A DNA stretch of 64,000 bases from UBA5336 sp964492485 (GTDB lineage Bacteria > Pseudomonadota > Alphaproteobacteria > Caulobacterales > Hyphomonadaceae). A program made the translations under genes and the position numbers. Shown here in pieces: positions 25,524 through 33,702 of this stretch. The notes under the pieces were generated by a model, which was not told the DNA's origin, did not search any database, and saw only the letters and a program-made list of their open reading frames with translations. The stretch is taken from positions 1-64,000 of the forward strand of contig CAZBKM010000002.1 in the NCBI GenBank assembly GCA_964492485.1. The letters are read 5' to 3'. Within the stretch, counting starts at the first letter, position 1, and each line of letters begins with the position of its first letter.

Positions 25524-26540
25524 ATGACCACGACCCGCTCCCTTCCCCTCGCCCTGACCCTTGGCGACCCCGCTGGCTGCGGCCCAGCCATCACGCGCCA
25601 GGCCTGGAACGCCTTTCGGTCGGCCGGCACGGGATGTTTCTATGTTGTGGCACCACCGCGCGTGTTCGAGGCCCAAGGCCCGACGGCGGCCATTTCCGAT
25701 CCCTCCGAGGCGGCGGCGGTGTTCCCCGACGCCCTGCCGGTGCTGATGCTCGACACTGACGTGCCCGCCATCACGCCCGGCCACCCCGACCGGGCGGCTG
25801 CGTCGGCGATCACGGGCTCCATAAAGCTGGCGGTGTCGCACGCACTGGAGGGCCACGCGGGCGCCGTCGTGACCAATCCGATTTCGAAGTCGGTCCTCTA
25901 CGCAGCCGGATTTCCCCATCCCGGCCATACCGAATACCTGGCAGAGCTCTGCCGCACGGACGGGTCGGAACCGCCCGCCCCGGTGATGATGCTTGTGGGT
26001 GGAGGCCTTCGGGTCGCGCTGGCGACCATCCACCTGCCACTACGCGAGGCGATTGACCGGCTCGACGGGGCCGCACTGCAGCAGACGGCGCAAACCGTCC
26101 ATGCCGCGCTTCGGCGCGATTTCGGCATTCCGCAGCCGCGTCTGGCCTTTACCGGACTGAACCCCCACGCAGGCGAGGCGGGAACTCTTGGACGCGAAGA
26201 GATCGAGATCGTGAACCCGGCGGCCGAAGCGCTGCGTCGGTCGGGGATCGACATCACCGATGCGCGGCCCGCAGACACGGTCTATGCCGAGGCGCTGGAC
26301 GGCGCCTTTGATGCGGTCATCGCAATGACCCACGACCAGGGCCTCATCCCGGTCAAGACGCTGGACTTCTGGGGTGGGGTGAACACGACGCTCGGCCTGC
26401 CCATTATCCGGACCAGTCCGGACCATGGCACCGCCTATGACGCCGCTGCCAAGGGTACAGCCCGACCCGACAGCCTGATCGCCGCCATCCGTCTGGCGCA
26501 TGATCTTGCAGCGCGACGCGCGGCTGCCGCAGATGCCTGA
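25524..26540 (+). CDS. pdxA: 4-hydroxythreonine-4-phosphate dehydrogenase
   Basis: The 338-residue enzyme oxidises 4-phosphohydroxy-L-threonine in pyridoxal 5'-phosphate synthesis. Family motifs are clear: ALTLGDPAGCGPAI at the start, TNPISKSVLYAAGFPHPGHT with the metal and substrate histidines, LNPHAGEAGTLGREE and AMTHDQGLIPVKTL. The ATG at 25524 gives the family start; an upstream GTG or ATG in the same frame would add unconserved residues. Its stop codon lies inside the first codons of rsmA (8-base overlap), the pdxA-rsmA pairing seen across proteobacteria. Confidence 0.93.
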   Translation: MTTTRSLPLALTLGDPAGCGPAITRQAWNAFRSAGTGCFYVVAPPRVFEAQGPTAAISDPSEAAAVFPDALPVLMLDTDVPAITPGHPDRAAASAITGSIKLAVSHALEGHAGAVVTNPISKSVLYAAGFPHPGHTEYLAELCRTDGSEPPAPVMMLVGGGLRVALATIHLPLREAIDRLDGAALQQTAQTVHAALRRDFGIPQPRLAFTGLNPHAGEAGTLGREEIEIVNPAAEALRRSGIDITDARPADTVYAEALDGAFDAVIAMTHDQGLIPVKTLDFWGGVNTTLGLPIIRTSPDHGTAYDAAAKGTARPDSLIAAIRLAHDLAARRAAAADA

Positions 26541-27369
26541 ACCGCCGGACCTGCTACATGCGCCCGCGCGCAAGTCGCTGGGGCAGCACTTCCTGTATGA
26601 CCCCGACATCCTGCGCCGCGCCGCCCTGGCGGCAGGCGACGTGGCCGGCGAGACGGTCATCGAGGTCGGACCGGGCCCAGGTGGACTGACCCGCGCGCTT
26701 CTGGACGCCGGCGCCGAAACGGTTCTGGCCGTGGAAGCCGATCCCCGCTTTGCCAACGCACTCCGCACCTGGCCGGAAGCGACCGGGCGACGGCTGCATG
26801 TCATCGAGGGCGATGCCCGCAAGGTCGACTGGCCTGTGGAACTCGCGCGGCTCGGCGCGACAACACCGGCGCGGATCGTCGCCAATCTGCCTTACAATGT
26901 CGGAACTCCGCTCCTCGTTGGCTGGCTCAAGGCGGGGGCCTGGCGCGGGTCCATGGCGCTGATGTTCCAGAAGGAGGTCGCCGAACGGATCTGTGCCGCT
27001 CCGGGAACCCCGCACTATGGCCGCCTTGCAGTGCTGAGCCACGCGGTGACCCGTCCCCATATCGCCTTCACCCTTCCCGCCGGGGCCTTCCGGCCGCCGC
27101 CCAAGGTCGACAGCGCCGTTGCCGTGCTCCATCCCCTGCCCGACCGCGAGCGCCATGCCGACCTGACAACGCTGGAGCAGGTTGCCGCCGCCGCCTTCGG
27201 ACAGAGGCGCAAGATGCTCCGTGCGGCGCTGAAAGGGCTGGCCGGTCGGGCCGGGCTCGACCCGTCGGACTGGATCGAAGGGGCCGGCCTCTCGCCGCAG
27301 CAACGGGCCGAAACCGTCGACCAGGCGGGCTTCCGTCGGTTGGCCGACGGTCTTGCCCACTTCGCTTGA
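26533..27369 (+). CDS. rsmA: 16S rRNA A1518/A1519 dimethyltransferase
   Basis: The 278-residue enzyme dimethylates two adenines near the 3' end of 16S rRNA late in 30S assembly. It shows the KSLGQHFLYDPDIL opening, the SAM-binding loop VIEVGPGPGGLTRALL, the acidic EADPR and the catalytic NLPYN motif (VANLPYNVGTPLL). The C-terminal domain has FRPPPKVDSAVAVLHP and AFGQRRKMLRAALKG. The last codons, LAHFA, are encoded by the first bases of a 63-bp tandem repeat, so the repeat array begins inside the gene. A start 33 bases earlier is possible but would overlap pdxA more deeply. Confidence 0.93.
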   Translation: MPEPPDLLHAPARKSLGQHFLYDPDILRRAALAAGDVAGETVIEVGPGPGGLTRALLDAGAETVLAVEADPRFANALRTWPEATGRRLHVIEGDARKVDWPVELARLGATTPARIVANLPYNVGTPLLVGWLKAGAWRGSMALMFQKEVAERICAAPGTPHYGRLAVLSHAVTRPHIAFTLPAGAFRPPPKVDSAVAVLHPLPDRERHADLTTLEQVAAAAFGQRRKMLRAALKGLAGRAGLDPSDWIEGAGLSPQQRAETVDQAGFRRLADGLAHFA

Positions 27370-27503
27370 AAATGCCCCGGAGTTCTGTGTTCGGGCATTT
27401 TCTTGACGCGAACCGGTGCCCACTTCGCTTGAAAATGCCCCGGAGTTCTGTGTTCGGGCATTTTCTTGGCGCGAACCGGTGCCCACTTCGCTTGAAAATG
27501 CCC
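27356..27503. repeat. 63-bp tandem repeat acting as bidirectional terminator
   Basis: Units start at 27356, 27419 and 27482 (two full, one partial; period exactly 63). Each full unit holds a 9-bp hairpin, AAAATGCCC against GGGCATTTT with a 15-base loop, flanked by A- and T-runs usable in both directions. It lies between convergent rsmA and the 27503-27856 gene. The first unit covers the rsmA stop codon. An inverted partial relative is at 25308-25346. Confidence 0.85.
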
Positions 27504-27856
27504 TATGCGGCCTCTTCCCACAGTGCAAACGCACGGCCAGCCGCCGCATAAAGGCGCAGCACAGCCTCGTCGAAATGGTGCAGCCGCGCTTCGGTCTTCC
27601 CATCATCGAGACTGCGGAACCGTGCGCCATTGGCGCCGGTCTTGGCCACGATCAGAGCGGCCAGGTCGGCAAGCAACACCTCCCCCATGACGAGACCGTC
27701 CCGGCGATGCGCCTCCACCACCGTTTCGGCGAACCGCACCGCCTCGCAGGCGCGCAGCCCGGCCGGGTCGCCACATCCAAGACGCGGCCAGCATTTCGAC
27801 AGCCGGATTTCCGGCAGCTCCACCTCCAGCAGGTGGTCGTCGATCAGCACGAACAT
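27503..27856 (-). CDS. Conserved-looking small protein, unknown
   Basis: The 117-residue protein (MFVLIDDHLLEVELPEIRLS at the start) has no signal peptide or membrane segment. It reads as an alpha/beta fold: an N-terminal strand pair, then long helices (RACEAVRFAETVVEAHRRDG; GEVLLADLAALIVAKTGA; HHFDEAVLRLYAAAGRAFAL). I do not recognise it. Codon use matches neighbouring genes, which supports real coding. It is convergent with rsmA across the terminator repeat and lies 94 bases downstream of the DUF1491 gene, possibly in the same transcript from the histidine kinase promoter. Confidence 0.6.
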   Translation of the reverse strand: MFVLIDDHLLEVELPEIRLSKCWPRLGCGDPAGLRACEAVRFAETVVEAHRRDGLVMGEVLLADLAALIVAKTGANGARFRSLDDGKTEARLHHFDEAVLRLYAAAGRAFALWEEAA

Positions 27857-27950
27857 GGCAGGCCCTCCAGCTCAGCCGTTTCCGTCTACGGCTGGCGCGA
27901 TGCGGTTAAGGCCCCGTTAATCGCCGAGACCCTGGACCGCGCCACAGCCC

Positions 27951-28295
27951 TTATCCCCGCTGGATCGGCTCGGTGAGATAGGTGTTCCCGTCCCGGTCCT
28001 CGATCTCCACGACCCATAGATCGGGATCGCGGTCCCGCGCTCGGGCGACATAGGCATCCACATCCGCCTCGTCCGGACCCAGTCCCTGACTGGCGAGGTC
28101 AAGGAACACTCGCCTCCCGTCCATGTCGGTCCGGGGTACATAGGCAGCGGCCGTGCCATCCAGTCGCGCCACCTTCAGCAGAACGTCACCGCGCTGGGCA
28201 TCCCCCTTGCTCAGGACGAACGCGCCGGCACCGGCAAGCTGTGCACGCCGCAGCAAGGCAGCGACCCAGATATGTGTCGGCAGGCGGCTGTCCAT
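27951..28295 (-). CDS. DUF1491 family protein
   Basis: The 114-residue protein fits DUF1491, a family almost restricted to alphaproteobacteria: MDSRLPTHIWVAALLRRAQL, then RGDVLLKVARLDG, YVPRTDMDGRRVF and the acidic-aromatic DPDLWVVEIEDRDGNTYL. Function is unknown. The ATG at 28295 comes ten bases after the histidine kinase stop codon, so it is probably co-expressed with the kinase. The long frame open upstream is antisense-free noise within the kinase gene. Confidence 0.82.
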   Translation of the reverse strand: MDSRLPTHIWVAALLRRAQLAGAGAFVLSKGDAQRGDVLLKVARLDGTAAAYVPRTDMDGRRVFLDLASQGLGPDEADVDAYVARARDRDPDLWVVEIEDRDGNTYLTEPIQRG

Positions 28296-28305
28296 CCCTG
28301 CCGCC

Positions 28306-29829
28306 CTATTGTGCCGCGTCTTCGAGGGGCGCCAGATCGCCCGGCGCGGCCGGCGGCAGGCGGACATCCACCCGCGTGCCCTGTCCGGGTGCCGTGTCGA
28401 TCCGTACGGTCCCACCCTGCAGGTCGGCAAAGCGCTTGACCACGGCGAGACCGAGACCGGTGCCGGTCCGACCGCGGGCATTCTCGCCCTGGGCGAAAGG
28501 CGCCGCAATCCGGTCGAGGTCGGCCCGGCTCATGCCGGCCCCGCGATCCGCCACCCAGAGCGCGACGCGGTCCCCCTCCCGGCCGACACCAAGGGTGACC
28601 GTGCCACCGGGTTCGGAATACTTGATCGCGTTGCTGACCAGGTTCTGCCAGATCTGGCGCACGGCGCGCGCGTCGGCATGGGCCCAGGTTTCGCCCGGCG
28701 GCGCTGACAGGGTCAGGCTGACACCTGCGCGCTCCGCCTGGGCAGCGAGCTGGCGCAGGACCGACTCGCCACTTGCGGCCAGATCGACCGGCTCGAGGTC
28801 GAGGCGGTGCTCGGCGCTCTCGGATCTGGCCAGGTCGAGAAGGTCCTCCACCAGAAGCATCAGATCCTGGCCGCTTTCCTGGATCAGTCCGGCATAGTCG
28901 CGATACGCCTCTGGCAGCGGGCCGCGCAGCTCCGCCTGCATCATTTCCGAGAAGCCGAGAATGGCATTCAGAGGCGTTTTGAGATCATGCCCGAGCCCGG
29001 CGAAAAAGGCGGTACGCGCCCGGACCGCCTCATCCCGCGTCTGCCGGGCCGCCTGCTCGACGGCCGCAAGGGTCTCTTTCAGTCCGTCGGCCTCGACGAT
29101 CAGCCACAGGCTCCCGCCCGGCCTTGGCCGGCGTAGCCGGAAGACGGTTCCGCCGCGCGGTCCCTCGGCCAGGCCGTCACTGCCATCTGCCTGTGCGAAA
29201 GCCGCATCCAGCCTGTCGCCGACGGCCAGCGGCGGTATCAGCCTGGGATTGCCAGAGACGCGCTGGACCCGCTCATCCCGGTCGAGATAGACCAGCGCCG
29301 CAGGCGCCGTCGCAGGCAGCGCCGGCAGGGCCTCCGTCGGCACGCGGCCCTGTGGCGACGCGCCGGTTGCACCCGCCTGGATCGCAGCGCCGTTCGGCGA
29401 CGCGGGCAGAGCCACCCGCCCTGCACTTGCGGCAAACAGGCAGGCGCCGGCCCATACCAGGGCGGCAAGGCCCGGGAGGATGGACAGCGGCGCAACCCAG
29501 CCGCTCTCCCCGGGCAGACCGACAATCAGTTGAAGCAGGCCGAGCCCACCTGCCGCCAGCCCTGCAAACCCGGCCAGTTCAGAGGCCAGGCGTCGATCGC
29601 CACGCGCCAGCGCCTGTGCCGGCCCGACCAGGAACACCGCCAGGGCCACACTGGCGATGCCGCCGCTGACCGCGCACAATGCAAACGCTGCGGCGACCCA
29701 GCCGACGCCGGCCAGGCGCATCCAGGCCGCTGCCAGCGCTGGCTGCGCGCGGCTGAGGGCATCGGCGCCCGCAGGCCAGACGAGTCCCACCCCCAATGCG
29801 GCGACGCCGGTCAAGGGCGCACCAAGCAT
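28306..29829 (-). CDS. Membrane sensor histidine kinase (orphan)
   Basis: About 507 residues from the first ATG. Membrane helices occupy residues 1-140, a PAS-like segment about 175-250, then a HisKA phosphoacceptor (FAGLGHDLKTPLNAILGFSE, H281) and an HATPase domain with N-box (QNLVSNAIKYSE), G1 (DRGAGMS) and G2 (GTGLGLAVVKRFADLQGG). No response regulator lies next to it, so the partner is elsewhere. The frame remains open about 95 bases upstream of this ATG and would encode REEIILQTWRYFWPAAWLL, a plausible extra membrane helix, but only CTG or ATT codons are available as starts, so the true N-terminus is uncertain. DUF1491 follows. Confidence 0.85.
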   Translation of the reverse strand: MLGAPLTGVAALGVGLVWPAGADALSRAQPALAAAWMRLAGVGWVAAAFALCAVSGGIASVALAVFLVGPAQALARGDRRLASELAGFAGLAAGGLGLLQLIVGLPGESGWVAPLSILPGLAALVWAGACLFAASAGRVALPASPNGAAIQAGATGASPQGRVPTEALPALPATAPAALVYLDRDERVQRVSGNPRLIPPLAVGDRLDAAFAQADGSDGLAEGPRGGTVFRLRRPRPGGSLWLIVEADGLKETLAAVEQAARQTRDEAVRARTAFFAGLGHDLKTPLNAILGFSEMMQAELRGPLPEAYRDYAGLIQESGQDLMLLVEDLLDLARSESAEHRLDLEPVDLAASGESVLRQLAAQAERAGVSLTLSAPPGETWAHADARAVRQIWQNLVSNAIKYSEPGGTVTLGVGREGDRVALWVADRGAGMSRADLDRIAAPFAQGENARGRTGTGLGLAVVKRFADLQGGTVRIDTAPGQGTRVDVRLPPAAPGDLAPLEDAAQ

Positions 29830-30060
29830 CAGCGCTCCACCGCAGGCGACGCTACACGTCAGCAGCCACGCGGCTGGCCAGAAATACCTCCATGTTTGGA
29901 GAATAATCTCCTCCCGAACCAGGTCGAAACGTTACCAAAACTTATCGAGATTTTAACACTCGGGTGGCTGTTATTGCACTGTTTTTTATCGCCGGGCAAA
30001 CTTCCCCGAAAACGGCTATTGGGGCATGTTGCTCGAGCGTCGGCGCAGAGGGAGCGTGCC

Positions 30061-31173
30061 ATGAACCTGTCCACCCGCATCGCCGCCGCGGTGAGCCTGA
30101 TCGCCCTTATGGGGGCTCCGGCTCTGGCCGCAGAGGAAGACGCCACGGCAGAGGCCGCCGTCACGCTTGCCGGAACCGCATCCGTGCCCGCCGAGGGACC
30201 CGAAGCGGAAACGGATGGTGCCAACCCGACCCCTGGCGAGAGTCCGGCGGACAACGGCGCCCTTCCTGCCTTGCCGGACCCCATTTCGAAGAGTGCTGCG
30301 GTTTATGCAACCTTCCAGGCCGATGTGTCCGACGTCTCCGACGGCGCGCTGGCCTCGGCGGCGGACATAGAGACTTCGCTGACCAATCTCGGAAGCCAGA
30401 ATCCCGAACAATTGTCGGGTGGCTGGCTGGCCTATGCGGCGCTGATCGCCTCCCAGGACGAAGCCTATCGGGCGGCCGTGCGCGATATTGCCAGCTATTA
30501 CGGCGAAGAGAGCTTTACACGCGGATTACGCAATGATCCCCGCTATGCCCGAACCCTCGACGGCGGCAAGACCGCGGTAACGTCTGCGCTGGTCGCAACC
30601 GACGCAGATGTTGGCCGTATCAACACCGCGGGCGCCTATGTGAAGGAACAGGCGTATTCGTTGCAGGCGTCCGGCTGGGCAAAGGCGCGGATCGGCAATA
30701 CCGACCAGTTGATCGAGACCATCAGGACGGCCGCTCTGGCCGGACGCAGTGCGGCGCCGGAATTCGTCAGCGCGCTTGGCACCGCCGATATGGGCGGCGT
30801 GCTGAAACGGGCGGGCTCCGAGGGCGCGGTGTCGCTGTGGGACAGCGTGTCGACGGCCGCCGATGCCGTGCGCGTGCCTGCGCTGCCCATAAAGTATGAA
30901 GGGCGTGAAACCCGGATTCGCGCCGGCAAGGAGCCGATCGCAGACCGGATCGCCACGCTCGCCGCCTATCGTATTCTCGGCGACGGCGCCGCCTCGCCGG
31001 ACGAGCTCTACACCGCCATGTCGGAACGCCAGACCAAGGGTTGCCTCAAGATGGCGCAGCTCAACCTTCATCAATGCGTTGCGGCCGCGCACAAGCAGTA
31101 TGAAGTGCCCTTCTGCATCGGGGAGCACGCTTTGCTCGACGTTGGCAGCTGCCTTGGCGACGTGACCCAGTAG
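30061..31173 (+). CDS. Secreted protein of unknown function
   Basis: The 370-residue protein has a signal peptide (MNLSTRIAAAVSLIALMGAP, cleavage at ALAA/EE), an acidic low-complexity linker (to about residue 75) and a helical domain I do not recognise (WLAYAALIASQDEAYRAAVR; ATDADVGRINTAGAYVKEQA). The C-terminal 60 residues contain four or five cysteines (QTKGCLKMAQLNLHQCVAAA; FCIGEHALLDVGSCLGD), suggesting disulfides in the periplasm. GGGAG precedes the ATG. It is divergent from the histidine kinase, with 231 bases between the starts, so co-regulation or a sensing link is possible but unproven. Confidence 0.7.
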   Translation: MNLSTRIAAAVSLIALMGAPALAAEEDATAEAAVTLAGTASVPAEGPEAETDGANPTPGESPADNGALPALPDPISKSAAVYATFQADVSDVSDGALASAADIETSLTNLGSQNPEQLSGGWLAYAALIASQDEAYRAAVRDIASYYGEESFTRGLRNDPRYARTLDGGKTAVTSALVATDADVGRINTAGAYVKEQAYSLQASGWAKARIGNTDQLIETIRTAALAGRSAAPEFVSALGTADMGGVLKRAGSEGAVSLWDSVSTAADAVRVPALPIKYEGRETRIRAGKEPIADRIATLAAYRILGDGAASPDELYTAMSERQTKGCLKMAQLNLHQCVAAAHKQYEVPFCIGEHALLDVGSCLGDVTQ

Positions 31174-31193
31174 ACCGCGTCGCCCCATCAGCC

Positions 31194-31212
31194 TGGCCGG
31201 TCAATCCGGCCA
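31194..31212 (+). terminator. Hairpin after secreted-protein gene
   Basis: TGGCCGG and CCGGCCA form a 7-bp stem with a 5-base loop, 21 bases after the stop codon. No T-run follows, so termination efficiency is doubtful. Confidence 0.35.
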
Positions 31213-31337
31213 TGCGCCCTGTGGCGTGTGTCGGTGGCGCAGACGGCGCAGCGCGATAGGCTCTCCCTCCGGCCCCTCTGGTCGCGGTGCCGATCCGGGG
31301 GCTTTCCTTCCGACGCATGACGCGCCATCTACCGCTC

Positions 31338-31763
31338 ATGAGCATTGAAGACCGTGCCCGGGAAATCCGCGACGAATTCGCCTTCCTCGACGATTGGGAG
31401 CAGCGCTACGCCCATATCATCGACCTCGGCAAAGCGAACCCGCCGCTTGCCCCCGATGAGCGGCGCGAGGACACGCGGGTGCGTGGCTGTGCCTCTCAGG
31501 TCTGGATGGTCACGGATCGCGGCCCGGAGGATACGCTGACGCTCCGTGCAGAATCCGATGCGATGATCGTCTCGGGCCTGATCGCCCTGCTGACACGGCT
31601 CTATTCGGGGGCTCGCGCGGGTGAGATCGTCAGCTTTGACGCAGAAGGCCTGTTCGATGACATCGGCGTGTCGGGCGCCCTGACGGCGCAACGCTCCAAC
31701 GGGCTCGCATCCATGCTCGCACGCATTCGCGACGTGGCCCGCTCGGTTGCCCACGCCGGTTGA
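31338..31763 (+). CDS. sufE: Cysteine desulfuration protein SufE
   Basis: The 141-residue protein accepts persulfide sulfur from a SufS-type cysteine desulfurase for Fe-S cluster assembly. Family features: an EFAFLDDWEQRYAHIIDLGK opening, the active-site cysteine C51 in RVRGCASQVWM and a C-terminal SNGLASMLARIRDVA helix. Starts at 31317 or 31287 are also possible; 31338 best fits the family. No other suf genes are in the window. It converges with the DnaA-domain gene, the two stop codons being 13 bases apart. Confidence 0.9.
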   Translation: MSIEDRAREIRDEFAFLDDWEQRYAHIIDLGKANPPLAPDERREDTRVRGCASQVWMVTDRGPEDTLTLRAESDAMIVSGLIALLTRLYSGARAGEIVSFDAEGLFDDIGVSGALTAQRSNGLASMLARIRDVARSVAHAG

Positions 31764-31776
31764 GCCTGGACCGCCA

Positions 31777-32121
31777 TCAGGCCGCACAGGCGAACGCGGT
31801 GTCGGCCAGATCGGAGAGCCCCTGCTCGAGGCGCTCGATCCAGGCATCGAAATCAGCCTCGTCGCGACGGTCTTCGATCAGATGACAACCATGCGCCACC
31901 GTCGACCGGTCGCGCTCGAACGCGCGGGCAATCCGCGACAGGCTCATCCCCATGGCAACGTGGCAAAGATACATCGCCACATGCCGCGCATGGGCCGTGG
32001 CCGGGCTTCCCCGCGTCGGCATCAGGATGGCCTCGGGCCGTACCCCAAGGGCGTAAGCTGCGATCCCGGCGGCCAGTCGGGCACGCGCCCCATCGTGTCT
32101 TGCATCTGCTACCTGCACCAT
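31777..32121 (-). CDS. Orphan DnaA domain IV-like helix-turn-helix protein
   Basis: The 114-residue protein corresponds to the DNA-binding domain IV of DnaA alone. ARHVAMYLCHVAMGMSLSRI is the helical part and FERDRSTVAHGCHLIEDRRD matches the DnaA signature (in DnaA: GGRDHTTV). The AAA+ ATPase domain is absent, so it cannot load helicase; it might bind DnaA boxes as a regulator. Such stand-alone proteins occur in alphaproteobacteria and are poorly characterised. ATG 32121 is preferred to a GTG five codons earlier because GGGAG precedes it. A dispersed 102-bp repeat lies about 110 bases upstream. Confidence 0.8.
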   Translation of the reverse strand: MVQVADARHDGARARLAAGIAAYALGVRPEAILMPTRGSPATAHARHVAMYLCHVAMGMSLSRIARAFERDRSTVAHGCHLIEDRRDEADFDAWIERLEQGLSDLADTAFACAA

Positions 32122-32230
32122 AGGCTCCCTTTTCACTCAGGGTTGAACCTAACATGCACCCGAAATCCAAAGGACAACGCTCCCCTTGTCCAACAATTTT
32201 AACGGGAATTTCGCGGATGCGGCCGATCCC

Positions 32231-32332
32231 AAAGCGACGGTCTTTCATTTCACTCCAGACCGTCGCTTTACATCATTGTTTTTGCGCAAGTCTCCGTTCG
32301 CAACCGAGTCCGCTTGCTCCGAACCTGCTCTA
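32231..32332 (-). repeat. 102-bp dispersed intergenic repeat, copy 1
   Basis: Read on the minus strand it runs from TAGAGCAGGTTCGGAGCAAG to a hairpin formed by AAAGCGACGGTCT and AGACCGTCGCTTT (13-bp perfect stem, 13-base loop, 32231-32269). By hand alignment 89 of 102 positions match copy 2 at 43050-43151, without gaps. It lies in a 314-base gene-free gap between the PAS gene and the DnaA-domain gene; the remaining bases of the gap show nothing else. Confidence 0.8.
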
Positions 32333-32435
32333 AAGCAGACGGTCGGGAACCGGTCAGACGCCGATGCCCCAACCGCGAGGTCAGCTCCGCAACGGCGAAG
32401 CGGTTGTCAGCCCAAAGTTGGTATGGGACCGGCCC

Positions 32436-32924
32436 TCAGGCCGCTGCGATTGCGTCGACCCGCGGCGGCGGCGTCTCCGCCGGAGTGGCGGCGAGCCACT
32501 CATCATGACACAGGATCAGCGACACGCGGCCTGCGGTATCGACCAGGGGCATGCGCAGCCAGGCATGGCGGCCGGACGTATCGGGCCGCGTGATCACGCC
32601 GCCGACCGGCTCGATCCGCTCCACGGCCGCATCAAGTCCGAGCCCCCAGATTTCCGACAGCGAGGCGGGAAGACTGTCCACGGAACAGCCGCGCGCCTCG
32701 AGCCCCAGCAGCGGGCGCAGCCTGGATCCGGCCAGGCGGAACACCGCCCCGCCCCGGCCGTCGAGCTCGAGTATCGACAGATGGGCGAGAAACCGCCGAA
32801 GCGTGCCGGGGTCTGCCTGGCTCCGGCGGGGACAGGCCTGACCCGCCACATCTCGCCAGGCCAGCCAGTGCCGGACAAGCGCCTGCTGCGATGCGGTAAC
32901 GCCCCGAAAAACGTGCCTCTGCAT
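32436..32924 (-). CDS. PAS-domain protein (PAS_5 family)
   Basis: The 162-residue cytoplasmic protein matches the single-domain PAS_5 family of alphaproteobacteria: VRHWLAWRDVAGQACPRRSQ, then LRRFLAHLSILELDGRGGAV and FRLAGSRLRPLLGLEARGCS, the conserved FRLAGT-like strand. No output domain is attached, so it may act by protein contact; in Caulobacter, relatives are linked to motility and the cell cycle, but that is family knowledge only. The ligand is unknown. Its stop lies about 100 bases from the dispersed repeat. Confidence 0.8.
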   Translation of the reverse strand: MQRHVFRGVTASQQALVRHWLAWRDVAGQACPRRSQADPGTLRRFLAHLSILELDGRGGAVFRLAGSRLRPLLGLEARGCSVDSLPASLSEIWGLGLDAAVERIEPVGGVITRPDTSGRHAWLRMPLVDTAGRVSLILCHDEWLAATPAETPPPRVDAIAAA

Positions 32925-33025
32925 GATCAGCCACCCCTAGCTGTATGTGTTAACTAGAGATGAACTGATTTGCTGTCTCGCTTCAAGTGCCGCGTTAAAG
33001 AAAGATCAATAAAGTCGGAAGTATT

Positions 33026-33059
33026 CGTTTCGCCGCCGTATCATTCCGCCGGCGAAACG
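33026..33059. terminator. 10-bp hairpin after mucR
   Basis: CGTTTCGCCG pairs with CGGCGAAACG around a 14-base loop, seven bases past the mucR stop codon. There is no T-run on the minus strand, so it may be a weak terminator or an RNA-stabilising hairpin. Confidence 0.4.
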
Positions 33060-33066
33060 ACCTGCT

Positions 33067-33480
33067 TTACTTCTTGGCTTGCCCGAGGCCCATCTTTTTG
33101 GCCAGGTGCGAACGCTGACGCGCATAGGCCGGCGCCACCATCGGATAGTCGAAGGGAAGGTTCCACTTCTCACGGTACTCTTCAGGGGTCATATTGTATT
33201 TCGCCCGAAGGTGCCGCTTGAGGGACTTGAACTTCTTTCCGTCCTCAAGGCAGACGATGTACTCATCGGTAACGGACTTGCGAACGGAAACAGCGGGGCG
33301 CTGCTCACCGCCCTCTTCTTCCACTCCGTCGAGCTTTCTCAATGACGAGAAAACAGTCCGAATCAGGTCGGGCAGTTCGTTACTCTGAATCGCGTTGTTG
33401 CCCACATAGGCTGAGACAATCTCAGCCGTCAGACCGACAATTTCGCCATCTTTATTTTGCGCTGTTTCCGAACTCACCAT
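33067..33480 (-). CDS. MucR/Ros-family zinc-finger transcriptional regulator
   Basis: The 137-residue protein has the MucR layout: an acidic N-terminal helix (GLTAEIVSAYVGNNAIQSNE) for oligomerisation and a C-terminal prokaryotic zinc finger (IVCLEDGKKFKSLKRHLRAK, then YNMTPEEYREKWNLPFDYPM). In relatives these H-NS-like or cell-cycle-linked proteins bind A+T-rich promoters and repress many surface, motility and horizontally acquired genes. Start MVSSETAQ is chosen for GGGGA upstream. The 220 bases upstream are unusually A+T-rich, in keeping with autoregulation. Confidence 0.92.
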   Translation of the reverse strand: MVSSETAQNKDGEIVGLTAEIVSAYVGNNAIQSNELPDLIRTVFSSLRKLDGVEEEGGEQRPAVSVRKSVTDEYIVCLEDGKKFKSLKRHLRAKYNMTPEEYREKWNLPFDYPMVAPAYARQRSHLAKKMGLGQAKK

Positions 33481-33702
33481 TTCACAATCCCCATTCCTTG
33501 CCCAAGAGGGCTCCGCCAAACGATGTGCATCTTTTATCTGCCTGTATTTGGTCGGATCAAGTCAAAAAACATTCTTCATTTCGTATCGCTATCTCACCAT
33601 AAATATGAAAATCCTCACGCCTTGGACTGGACAGGCGCGATGAAACTAAAAATGCTTCAGGAATTCAATCGTTTAGAAACTTCCGAAGCGTGAGGGCTTC
33701 AG

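Noticed and set aside
27356..27503. Tandem 63-bp repeats as a CRISPR array
   Set aside because: Units are contiguous without unique spacers, and each unit holds a terminator-like hairpin.
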